Translations under genes and position numbers: made by a program
DNA from: Phymatolithon calcareum
Taxonomy: Eukaryota; Rhodophyta; Florideophyceae; Hapalidiales
Direction of reading: 5' to 3'
NCBI GenBank assembly: GCA_977006965.1
Contig: OZ345365.1
Coordinates: 1,736,001-1,800,000 of the forward strand
Length of the DNA stretch: 64,000 nucleotides
Notes under the pieces: generated by a model
What the model saw: only the letters and a program-made list of their open reading frames with translations
The model's database searches: none
What the model was told of the DNA's origin: nothing
In this document: positions 1-9,793 of the stretch, one piece after another
Position numbering within the stretch: the first letter of the stretch is position 1
How the letters are laid out: each line of letters starts with the position of its first letter

Positions 1-1
1 T

Positions 2-1795
2 CTCTTAGGCCTGAAGCACAATCCATCCCCAACTGCACTGGTGCTAATCAAGTATCGTAGAGCTATTTTTGATACAAAAGCAAGCATTCCAAGAACGTCT
101 ACAGGTATCCCAGTCGTTCCGCATTGTTTGGACCCATACAAAGCGTGCTTTGTAGCCCCCGACCATTTGTTAACGGGGCATCTTCGCGACTGCATATCCC
201 TCGTCCTTAAACTACTTCCCACTGGAAACTACAGTACCGTGTGCGAGAAGATAATGCTCAGCAATCTTATGGAGGTGGGTCTTCCCCTACAGAACCGCCT
301 TTTCGACCACCAAAAGCGAGTCCTCTTTTCAATGTCCATGACTGATCTCTACGCTTTATCTCTTATCGCTGAGACTGGTTTTCGTATTGGATGTCGACTC
401 GAGGACGAACGTACAGGAAGAGCTTCACACACTGCTCTCACTCACAAGTGTATCGAGGCTGTAAGCCTGGTCGGCTCGTGCTCGGCATTGATATCCGCGC
501 TTTGCTACAGACCATCGCTACACACGGATGGTATTCTGGAGATGGAAAGGTTTCATCACAACAAAGGAGAAACTGAGCTTCGCAAGTTGCAGGACATGAC
601 AGCTCTCCATCTGGGCAAAGTAGCTGAGATCTGTAGGATGGCAGACATGGATGTTTTGATGCTTGAGGATCCTAGATGCCCTCGCCAAAGAAGAGGTGAG
701 CTGTCTAAACTACACAGAGAGACATTGCTCGCGGTGAAGACTGTGGACAAACCGAACCTACACCGTTTGCGAGAGTTGGTACACACGACGCTTCCCATGA
801 TTGGGCATATTAATCTAATCGGAGAGCTGGTGTTAGAGAAAACACACCAAACTCTAAAGCGCGCTATTGTGCAGTCCAACAATAAGGACATACAGCTACA
901 TTCGATGCGGTCAGCTGCCTTCACCGACTGGGCCGGCCGCCTTACAATGCTTGCTCCCGATGCTATCACAGAATCTGAGCAAGCACTACTGGGTTGCTTT
1001 CGTCTACTGGCCGGACGTGAGGCTGTTTCTGAGCTTCAGGGAAAGATCAATCATGATCACAGAACGCAAATCAAACAGGCATTTGGGCCCGAAGGGTGTT
1101 TATCTATGGAGCTTCAAGCGCAGGGTAAAAGTGTTTTGTGCACATCCGCTATTTCTAGAGCTGAACAGCAGCGTTGGGCCATGAAGGGACCTCAAACGTC
1201 ACTCCAAGACCTCAGCTCAGAGAATTACCCTGTTCCCGCGCTTTATCATTGCCTTCGCGAAGCTTACGCATCTGACTTCAGCAGCGTTCGTGTATCAATC
1301 GCTGACTCGGCATCATCACAAAACTATAAGCTGGTAAGAGGGGATTTACTTCAAACTCTATGTTATCTACCGGGTAACCCCGGGTTCCACTTCCCTCATT
1401 TGGTCCAAGTCAGCAGCGCGGGCAGAATTGAAGGATTAGAACATACTGTTGGATGCTCCATATGGTGTGCCGTTCTATTCTGCACAGTTACTATGTCTAC
1501 AGGGTCTACAATCATGCACGTTGTCGTCGCTCCTTGTGCAAAGATTGACGGCGGTCCAACTCCTCTGACGTCGCGGTACACAAAAATGCGCATCAGTTCA
1601 CTCGACACGCTCTCTCTAGCGCGGATAGACTCGTCTACGAAACTATGCCCTACGCTGCACGACTGTTCGGAGTCAGAATGCAGTACTCTCCGTGAAAGTG
1701 CCTTTCGAAGCCACTCGAAAAACTTTTCACCTATGCATGGAGGTCCCTTCTTCGCTCTTACGAAAAAATCCGGATTTCCCCCTCGGAAGGGATAG
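2..1795 (+). CDS. C-terminal part of a large unrecognised protein, possibly transposon-encoded
   Basis: An open frame of about 598 codons runs from the window edge to TAG at 1793-1795 with no stop, so the true start lies upstream and the protein is partial. I do not recognise a catalytic motif with certainty. Around nucleotides 750-880 the translation reads KPNLHRLRELVH, then LPMIGHINLIGELVLEKTHQ and TLKRAI. The pattern of H and L residues, then a glycine, then E..H..LK resembles the C-terminal region of very large DNA-transposon proteins (CACTA/TNP2 or KDZ type), but this is only a visual resemblance. The last 150 residues have no recognisable domain. No membrane segment stands out. A host gene of unknown function is the alternative. 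The uninterrupted length makes a real coding region likely; the transposon assignment is weak. Confidence 0.5.
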   Translation, partial: LLGLKHNPSPTALVLIKYRRAIFDTKASIPRTSTGIPVVPHCLDPYKACFVAPDHLLTGHLRDCISLVLKLLPTGNYSTVCEKIMLSNLMEVGLPLQNRLFDHQKRVLFSMSMTDLYALSLIAETGFRIGCRLEDERTGRASHTALTHKCIEAVSLVGSCSALISALCYRPSLHTDGILEMERFHHNKGETELRKLQDMTALHLGKVAEICRMADMDVLMLEDPRCPRQRRGELSKLHRETLLAVKTVDKPNLHRLRELVHTTLPMIGHINLIGELVLEKTHQTLKRAIVQSNNKDIQLHSMRSAAFTDWAGRLTMLAPDAITESEQALLGCFRLLAGREAVSELQGKINHDHRTQIKQAFGPEGCLSMELQAQGKSVLCTSAISRAEQQRWAMKGPQTSLQDLSSENYPVPALYHCLREAYASDFSSVRVSIADSASSQNYKLVRGDLLQTLCYLPGNPGFHFPHLVQVSSAGRIEGLEHTVGCSIWCAVLFCTVTMSTGSTIMHVVVAPCAKIDGGPTPLTSRYTKMRISSLDTLSLARIDSSTKLCPTLHDCSESECSTLRESAFRSHSKNFSPMHGGPFFALTKKSGFPPRKG

Positions 1796-2577
1796 TTTGC
1801 AATGCGCAAGTACGAAGGGTTATTAAACGATGGAGAGAACACCAAACTGTCTCCCAGTTGGCCAATCCACAGTGTTTGCAAATAGCTTCAAGCTATGACG
1901 TGTAATAGGTCCTGCGCCGCGCATAGAGTTTTCCGTCCTATGCTGAGAGCATCAGTAGCTCTGGCATCGTCGCCGAACCGCTATGGCTGGTGCTCGCGAA
2001 ACCACGGAAACGGAAATTGTCGCAACTGACGCATGTAGCTCGTGGTTTTTGCCATAATACCGGCAAGATAATCTCGACATGGGAGCCCAGACAAATTAGC
2101 GGCAGTATGAACTATTGACTCGCGCAACTCACACTGCCATTTAGGATTGCATCGCGCGCGCGTTGCCTCCCAGCTAGGCAAACCGCAGCTGTCCCATTAC
2201 AATTTTGCTCTACCGATGGAAGCAATCAGGCGCATTTCAGGAGTTCTTCATCGTCGAAGGCAGGCGTGAATGTCTGGGAGCTAGTGCTAGCCCCTTCACA
2301 TGCACCGCAGAAGGACTGGATTGAGCGTCGACCAAACGCGCACGCACTGAGCTCGTGGACTGATCTAATCGAGCTCGATGACTCTTAATGGGACCGCCTT
2401 GTCATCATCCTCACAGCGCGCAGTGCTTGATATGTTTCCAGATCCGTAACTGTGAGATCCAGGTGCTTTGACATTATCATTGAAATACTGTAATTAGCAA
2501 AGTCGCCGGCTTTGGCCTTCTTTCAAGGTCAGCGGAGAACGTTTTTATCATCATACCCGAATTTTGCGTCTCCAGTG
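1796..2577. other. Intergenic stretch, nothing recognised
   Basis: Only short frames are present. The last bases abut the inner terminal repeat of the MULE copy that begins at 2578. Confidence 0.5.
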
Positions 2578-3749
2578 CCGAAAAAGGTGGCAAAATTCGC
2601 TAAATCGGCACCCTTGCAAAAACTACTACTGGTTATGATTTCAGCTAGACAGCCGCTTATCATTACACGTAATTAAGAGGATTTATTGAGAAAGTTCCAT
2701 GTGTCCCAACTTGAGGAAAGTCGGCACGTTTTTAATAGCGTTATACTAGCATCGAGAGTTGTCTTATTATTACACTACTAATCCGCTATGCAAAGTACTC
2801 TGCACCTCGTCGCATTCGACTGCTAAGAAAACTCACAACACTCTCGCCCGAACAGTCTGAACTCATGGAGAAGGTGGAGCTCGTTCTAAGTGTGGGTGAC
2901 TGCCTTGGAGCAAACTTTGACGACGTTGTCAACCTCGTCATCGCCCACAACACGTCTATTGGCAAGGAAAGTCCCTAACGCCTTGCTGCTACAAGAAGCA
3001 CCAGGAAAAATCTTCTGAGCGGAGAAGCCGCTTGTGGAGCCGGAGGTCATCGAAAGTGACATGCTGAGGTTTGCTGTTAGCAGCCAAGTGACACCATTCC
3101 CTGGGGTAGTTAACAGTGACTACCGCGCTACATGCTCTTGCCGCCACTTTCAGGAGCACCAGCGGCCATGTATCCACGTCGTCGCTGCACTTTTGAACTG
3201 TTCTAGACGCTTGGCGCAGCATTGAGTCGCGTTCGACCCGTGACACAAGATCTGGTGTGGGACCCATGGCTATTGATAACGTAGGCCAAGCAACACGAGG
3301 GCATCATCATTCGTGTTGCAGTCACTGGTTACCAGCTAGTACAGGATGATTTGTTTCCGTTTGACCTTGTCCCTAAGCTGGGCCGCAAGCGCAAGAGGCC
3401 CTACTTCCCGTCCGAAATGAGGTCCCGTCACGGCTCCTCGTGCGGAAACAACGGTCACTTCTCGCAGACATGCGCCAAGCCGAACATCTGCAATTTTGTT
3501 GAGGCGAAGCGAAAACTCATCAACCCAGCGGCTCAGTCCATGATAATTGACCTCACCGCCTGCGATAACGGAGATGCTACTTACGACGAGGAGCTGAAGC
3601 ATAGAGAGTTGCGCATGAAATAAATATTATTTTTTGATAAGTTTATTTCTATGGAGTGCTCTTTGTATCATAACGAGTAGTAGTTATTGCAAGGGGTGCC
3701 GATTTAGCGAATTTTGCCACCTTTTTCGGTCCATGCAGCGAATTTCCTC
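2578..3749 (+). mobile_element. Mutator-like (MULE) element, copy 1, left end truncated
   Basis: The two ends are inverted copies of each other. The left end starts CCGAAAAAGGTGGCAAAATT at 2578 and its reverse complement closes the right end near 3729. The right end carries a further outer segment (CATGCAGCGAATTTCCTC, to 3749) that the left end lacks, so the left terminus is truncated and no target duplication is visible. The body is about 90% identical by eye to 50754-52095, which has both complete ends. Compared with that copy this one lacks a 150-bp internal segment. Confidence 0.8.
2865..3623 (+). pseudogene. MULE transposase C-terminal remnant (SWIM zinc finger plus zinc knuckle)
   Basis: The coding information is split over all three frames by small indels and stops. 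One segment (3034-3225) contains CSCRHF, about six residues, then CIHVVA, which is the CxC...CxH signature of a SWIM zinc finger, typical of MULE transposases. A later frame (3351-3623) encodes a basic KRKRPYF segment and the knuckle SCGNNGHFSQTC, where the first cysteine of a classical CCHC knuckle is missing. The DDE catalytic core is not present, so the element cannot be autonomous. The second copy at 51.2-52.0 kb is broken in a similar way, so both are probably copies of an already defective element. Confidence 0.75.
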
Positions 3750-5709
3750 AAAAATTAACCGTTCTTCTTCTTCTTAATTTCGCACTTTCCGCCACCCATG
3801 GCATAGTACCCCTCGAAATTAGTTCATGTCGAGGTGCAGCGCCAGATTCAGTGATTCTATTTTTCGATTTCGTTTTACTAGTCATGTCAACGCCACTGTG
3901 CACCAGCTTAAGAGGTTAAACGTCCCCCAGTGTTCTCTAAAAATAGTTCACAAATTAGCTCCTCTGTCAGCCCCGATATTGGCGAGCTGATTTTTCAACC
4001 TCCTAGAAAATAAAATTCTGGAAAACACTTGAGGTTGCCGCAATGCAGGTATTCGCTCCACAATACGAGGGTGGAAAAACGAGTGAAGCTCAACTCGGTC
4101 GGTGGTCTTGACTGAGGCTGTATTTTGTGGGAGCTCCTACTAGCATGTCAAATTCCGTTCAAAACCAGTGCTTGAAAAATTTATCCGTATTTACTGTTTC
4201 GCTCTATGGAGGATAGAAACAAAACATACAACCCGTTTTCAAAACAGAATGGATTGGACAGGCTCATATATCTTCCTCAATAAGACTCGTAGCAAATTCA
4301 GGTGGCTCACCAATCCGTCGCCAAGGAAGTTCACCATCCCTGTGGGCTGCGTCATATGCTCCGCTTGCTGAACTCCCATGAAAAGATGGGGCGACGAGCT
4401 ACTCCGACATTGTCGCCTAGATCTTGGACACCAACATGGAAGATTTGAATGCAGCTCACAAGAACTAACTCTTCATCATTCAAACATGTTCGTGAGGAGA
4501 ACGATTCCGCTCACCTTGCAGCCGAATTTGCCTCTTCTCGCATTCTGATGAATGCACACTGGTTCCATTGGCAGATATGGGTCTCTGATCGCGTGATACA
4601 TATCCTCGGCCATGTCGGTGATCTATTTGAATGCAAACGAAGCACCGAGCCCGTCGATTTTTTGCAATGTTCCGCAGTACATGTAATGCATATTATCGAG
4701 GTGAATGTCATGAAGGCAAGCTGACATAGCGCTAGACCCGATGGTTTGACCAAGCGTCTAGTCCAGACCGCAGAAATCTCAGTCTTGTTATGCGCTACCA
4801 TGTAATGTGCGTGCTGCAGACCCTGCTGAAAGTTCAGAATTTCGCCTCGAACAGTTTCGACCATTGCTTCTCTTTTCAAGATTATGACAGACTGCGCCTC
4901 ACCATCCGAGATTCATGAAGATTTTGAACGGAACCTCGCTTATCGCTTCGCGGTCTTCGAATTCATCGTCAAGACGTTCGGGTAAGGTAAACACGTTTCC
5001 GGTGAAGAGCACGGTAATAGACAGTGGTGAAGTTAACCTCTCTTTTGTGTATTGACCCAAAAAGGGCACGAAGCATTAGAGCAAACACCAACGTAAGCAT
5101 GGAGGTTGACAAAACGGGCGCGAGCGCCAGGTGTGGACTTTTAGGGAAAAAACGAGGCCAATTGCCGTTGAGTTTCAGATGTATCGTCGAAAAGCGCGGA
5201 TGCGCTCGATGTGAATTCGAAATGGACTGCATCTATGTTGACCTCACATGCAGGCCGGTTTGACTGCTTGCCGTCATTTCCAGCGCAAAAGGTCACACGC
5301 CCCTTTTTCCGCTAGTGAACCACGCTTTTCCAACATGCACTGTAACGCGGTTGCGAACGCGGTAGAGCTGTACCTGCCGGGGCGGCGACCGGCAAGGTCG
5401 GAAGCGGTTAGCATTGCGACGCCCGGTGTCCAAACTCGACGGAGTTGTCCCTGACATGCTTGACGGCAGCCCGCTGCCTCACGGTGGAGTCGCGCTCGCC
5501 TCTCGGCGGCAGCCGCCGCGAGTCGGTCGGGAGCGCACGTGACTATTGGTGCGGGCACGAAGGAGCCATCAGCGCTGCAATTCCGTGCAGAAGGGCCTGG
5601 TTCAATTGCGCGATTCTGCAGAACACGTTATAGTGCCAGCCGCGTCGTAGAGTGCGAGCCAATCTGAGGTGCGGGCAGATGTCGACGGGACAGACGTCGG
5701 GGACGAAGC
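3750..5709. other. Long stretch without a supported gene
   Basis: Short frames only, none with a recognisable motif. A TTC-rich run follows the MULE end near 3770. From about 5300 the DNA becomes GC-rich, which produces overlapping shadow frames on both strands. Confidence 0.5.
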
Positions 5710-5880
5710 GGTGGCTCGCAGCGGGAGGGCGGGTGCGGAGCGCCCATCGGCTTTTCGTTGCGATTGCCGCGGGCGCGGTGCTCTTGATTAAGAGAGAGCA
5801 CAAGAGAACCGCGCTAACGCCAATCGCAATGTGAAGCAGGTGGGCACGCCGCACGCGCCCTCCCGTTGCGAGCCAAACCG
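5710..5880. repeat. Long imperfect inverted repeat (fold-back)
   Basis: The segment 5710-5785 and the reverse complement of about 5796-5880 align over some 75 bases at roughly 80% identity by eye. Shared blocks are GGCTCGCA, CGGGAGGGCG, TTGCGATTG, GCGCGGT and CTCTTG. The loop is only about 10-15 bases (around TGATTAAGAG). A transcript could fold into a single long imperfect hairpin, as in a miRNA-type precursor or a fold-back MITE. No target duplication or coding function was found. Confidence 0.7.
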
Positions 5881-8250
5881 TCATTGCCATCTTTCTTCTC
5901 CATTGAAATGATAGCGCTGATAAAAGCGCTTGGGATGGAGACAAAGCGCAGTGAATCATGTGGGAGATTCTTACGCGTGCGGAAAGCACAGGGGGAGACG
6001 GTGGCGAGCGAGCGAGGGTGTCTCAGAACACGACAGGAAGAAAAGATGCGGGATGCTCCCGGGCAGGCGCAGCAGTCTAGCTGAACAAACGAAGACGGTG
6101 CGCGAGAGTGTGCCGGAAACGCGGTACACGAAGGGAAGGTTGATTGCTCCGCGCGAAAGTGGCAGAGATCAGCGCGGCACGGAGAGCGGCGACGGTGCAG
6201 AAAAAGAGCGAAAGGTCGCGGAGGAGGAGGAAAAAGTGAATGAGGGTCACATCTCCAGCGCTCTTGATCGGGTATTAGGCTTCTTGCATTCGCGCAGTCA
6301 AGCCCCGACCTGTTGCAGAGTCAGCGTTTCTCACCGTCAATCTGCATTTTGCTCGGACCGGTAAAGTGGAATCGCGGCGACCTGATGGCCCCGTACGCCC
6401 GTATGATGGGAGTGGTCCCCGACCGATGTGCGATCTTCCTCTGCTTGAACCCGCGACCTTGAATTGCGCTCATTTGCTGCCCACCCTGGAGCTTTTCTGT
6501 TGTGCCAAATATCTCATATGAGATTAGGGAATGGTTTTGGAGGTATTTGAAGCATGATGTTGAGTCGCTGACAGTGACTGACAGTGGGAGTGGTGGCCAT
6601 GCTTTCATCGTAAGCGGAAAGAGTGCACAGACCGACCCCCGCACAAGCACACACACACACACACGATCCATTCCCAGTGACACCAGCTCTGCCGCGTGCA
6701 TCGCGCACACACACACACGATGCACCGCGGCGTGCGCGGCATAACGCGTGGCGCGCATCTTGTTGACAAACGTCGTCATCTTCCGCTGTTGCGGCAATTC
6801 CGCAGAATGTCTGAGTTGGACATGGCGTCGCTGTAACGAACCGGTTGAACGGATCCTCTGCTCCGCGTCTTCTTCAGCAACGCTACACGTTTCAGCATGC
6901 TTTCCTCCACCATGACCATGCTTCTCGACGTGCCAGGTTGCAACTCAGAATAGTGGTGCAAAGTAATAACAAATTGTAGCATGTTTTACGGTATCGACAA
7001 CTCTTACGTGCAGAACTACAGTAGTGTAAGAGGGATAATTGACCCATGTAGCGCCGCGTGTGCGGGATCGTTTCAGGAGTGATTCTGCTGTAGTTGACTG
7101 CTACTGAGTCGTGCTTCAGTGTGTGTTCCCCAAAGTGGACAGCTCTGCTGATCTGATCGGTCCGAAATCAATTTGGGTGTCAGATGACGACGGCGTGCAT
7201 TCCTTTCGAGAGCGTGCGTGGTATTCATGGACGCGATCCATCCATCCGTCCATCCGAACCGAAGCAAATTAAATTTCGTTTCCTGCCTGCTTCAGTTATC
7301 CTTACTTCTTCTCTCGCCTTCCCTGCCTACCTGTTTGCCTGCCTGTTTCCAGTACAAACAACAACGAAGGAATTTAATCTCTTGGTGAGTTCACAGGTTC
7401 AATTCAATTGAATCCGTAGTAGAACTCAATTCGTCATACCAATTACTAGTCCTCTCTAAAGTTGCAGGTAGGAAGAATCATCTGCTGGATGTGCGAAATC
7501 CCCTTGACGAACACTTCACTTCAAGTTGTCACTTCGCACAGCGATATTGGCGTTTTGTCACAAACACTGCTCATTTTCTTGTTCCTGAATTCAGGAGTAG
7601 GGACATCAGTTGAAACCTCTCGTTTCCTGTGCTTCTAGCTTTCACTCTTTCAGCTCTCGTCCATGTTCTGTGCACCCCTTTACCCTCAACTCATTTAGTA
7701 GAAATATCCAGAGCATGTTACAACACTTACGGCCCTGCCTCTTCAGCTAATCGGACAGCAAACAGAGTTGCCACCCATTGCGCACACGCTGATACATGTC
7801 CACAGATGCGTCACATTGAGCGGACCGTTGAGGAGTTCTTTCGTCAAGAACACTTGCCTACCTTGCTTGTCATCAACTGGTGGAAAGACCTGCAGGCAGG
7901 ACTGGAGATAAATTTTGTTGTTCATCATGATCTCTGCAATCCGTTATCAAACCCTGCAGCTATCATATGCACATAAACAGATATGACAGCTCCCCGCATC
8001 CCATTCATGATTGCCGTTGGCGGCCACCCAATCATCGGCCCGATCGCCCTGCATGAGATGCGAGTCTCGCCCATCCAATTGCACCCTCGCACCTTTCCTA
8101 CTCATACACCGGATCGTGTGTGCCCATTTCCTGCCTGCCCCCGACGCCCGCTCCACGAACATCCACGCCCACACTTGCTCCAATCTTCCTCCCGCCACCT
8201 TCCTCCCTCCTTCGACCTTCACCGTCCGCCTCGTCTCCTCCTTCCCCGCG
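5881..8250. other. Long stretch without a supported gene; 5' leader of the next gene at its end
   Basis: No convincing coding region. It contains AC microsatellites (6649-6720) and CCAT/TGCC-type low complexity at 7236-7350. The last 150 bases (8100-8250) are strongly C/T-rich and free of long purine runs, and probably form the promoter-proximal leader of the gene starting at 8251. Confidence 0.5.
6649..6720. repeat. (AC)n microsatellites
   Basis: Two short AC runs, at about 6649-6664 and 6706-6718, are separated by unique sequence. They create the histidine/threonine and valine/cysteine runs in the overlapping shadow frames. Confidence 0.9.
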
Positions 8251-8790
8251 ATGGCGCCAACCGAGAAGCAGATCAAAGCCTCCCTGAAAGAGGGCGGCAA
8301 AAAGGGGCAAGATCTCGCCGGCATGAACGCAATGGGCGGTGTAAAGTTCTTCGGCGTAGTAATCGACACCGCGCTCGGCTCCCACGAACTGCTCGGCAAA
8401 GTTCTCGAAGGCATGAACAAAGAAGTGGACGAATCCGCCGACGATCGCAAAGGCGGTGCCGGCGACATTGGCAAAATCCTCCTATTTGCCGATGACAAAG
8501 TATTACTCATTCGTTGTCATGTCCCCGCAAACTTGCAGTCGGAAATTAGTCAGAATGACTGGTTTGAAGCTGTTATCGGCGCTGTCGGCGCCAAGCGTGT
8601 CGAGTGCGAGGAGGCGAATGTTATGTGTGCTACGCTGGAGGCAGATGCGGATAAGGGTAAGTTTCCGCTGAAGGAAAGGGATGCGGCTGTTAATGCTAGT
8701 TATAACTTTCTGGTTGATAAGGGACTTGTGCGTCCGGATGAAAGTTCGGATGATGAGAATTATGCCGATAATGCTGGCATTGAGTGGTGA
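8251..8790 (+). CDS. Small protein resembling the C-terminal (C-Ala/DHHA1-type) domain of alanyl-tRNA synthetase
   Basis: The frame gives 179 residues from ATG at 8251 (MAPTEKQIKASLKEGGKKGQ), at the end of a C/T-rich leader; the frame is open for 80 codons upstream, but that part is low-complexity and looks like leader. Residues 70-160 contain GKILLFADDKVLLIRCHVP, then QNDWFEAVIGAVGAK, then a run ending NASYNFLVDKGLV. This order (a beta strand with K-V-L, a 'VP..L' turn, a W-plus-AV helix and a final helix) resembles the C-Ala domain that follows the editing domain of alanyl-tRNA synthetases, here as a stand-alone acidic protein. The catalytic and editing parts of that enzyme are absent, so it could be an RNA-binding or accessory protein. 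The C-terminus is acidic (ESSDDENYADNAGIEW). No signal peptide or membrane segment. No intron is needed. The coding assignment is strong; the family assignment is tentative. Confidence 0.8.
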   Translation: MAPTEKQIKASLKEGGKKGQDLAGMNAMGGVKFFGVVIDTALGSHELLGKVLEGMNKEVDESADDRKGGAGDIGKILLFADDKVLLIRCHVPANLQSEISQNDWFEAVIGAVGAKRVECEEANVMCATLEADADKGKFPLKERDAAVNASYNFLVDKGLVRPDESSDDENYADNAGIEW

Positions 8791-9180
8791 TTGTGTGCAG
8801 ATGCCGGCCGCCGTGTCGCGGAGGCCAAGGTGGAAGGAACGCTTTCGGGGAATGTGGGGGATGCACGTGACGCTCATAAGGCAGTGAGGCGGCTGCTAGC
8901 GCGCGCCGCTTTGCTAGCTTAGATTTGTACCGATGTTGAGGGCTGCGTAAAAGATTTCTTACCTTTTCTTTCTCCAGAGTTTTCCGGCGTACAATGGGAA
9001 GAATCGCTCTACGGTCGTGATCGTGTCCTGTCTGTTTTCGCACTTTGTTTCATTGTATTCATGCAAGGTGTCGGTTGGTACGACTGTAGAGCTCAACTTA
9101 ACATTGAGCGGTAATATCTGCACGACATTAACTGCATGTTAAGTGGGCTGCGTCCTTGAATGAGTCACACCGGAGTTGAA

Positions 9181-9212
<32 letters not shown>

Positions 9213-9793
9213 CCGATTCCCATGCTCTTCTTATGCACAAAAGCAATTGCGCCTGATTGATCTAGCAAGCGACTGTATTCTGAGGTTGCAGAGAATGGCG
9301 CAATGTGAATCACATGAACACCAGAGGGTGACTGACTGACTAATTGCTACGTTCTGCATGCTGGCAAACAAAGAAAGTCCGTTTAATTCATACCGCATCT
9401 TCCCAGAACATCACCACCGTCTTCTCCAGACTGCAGCCGCATGCCAAATCAACGATGAAAATGAAAGATTACGCGTTGCCCACCGAGCTTGCCAACACTT
9501 ACGCAATTCGCGACTTCAACTCATCAAGCAGGGCACAGCATTTGAAGACGCTTCATATCAGTTCATGAACTCTGCCACGAAACTGCCTACTCCATGTCTG
9601 CACCGTTCACACTACACGACACGACATGTTGAGTAAGCCCTGCATCAGCGCCGCAACCTACTTCCCACACATTTAAAGCTAGACGCCCACGATCCACTCC
9701 GACACAGGACTTGTGCAACATCCATAAGAAAAACCTCTCCTTCCCACAACATCACACGCATCCCGCATTCGACACACCGTCCTGCCCCACACA
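8791..9793. other. Intergenic region with a tetranucleotide repeat
   Basis: No gene seen. It includes the (ATTG)n run at 9181-9212. The 120 bases before 9794 are C-rich and contain almost no T or G runs, a leader style shared with the other host genes of the window. Confidence 0.5.
9181..9212. repeat. (ATTG)8 microsatellite
   Basis: Eight perfect tandem copies of a four-base unit. Confidence 0.95.

Noticed and set aside
5543-5989. 148-codon minus-strand frame
   Set aside because: It runs through both arms of the fold-back at 5710-5880, so both halves of the peptide reflect the inverted repeat rather than a protein.
6411-6465. B-box-like GGGTTCAAGC on the minus strand
   Set aside because: No A-box or acceptor stem at a suitable distance; not a tRNA.
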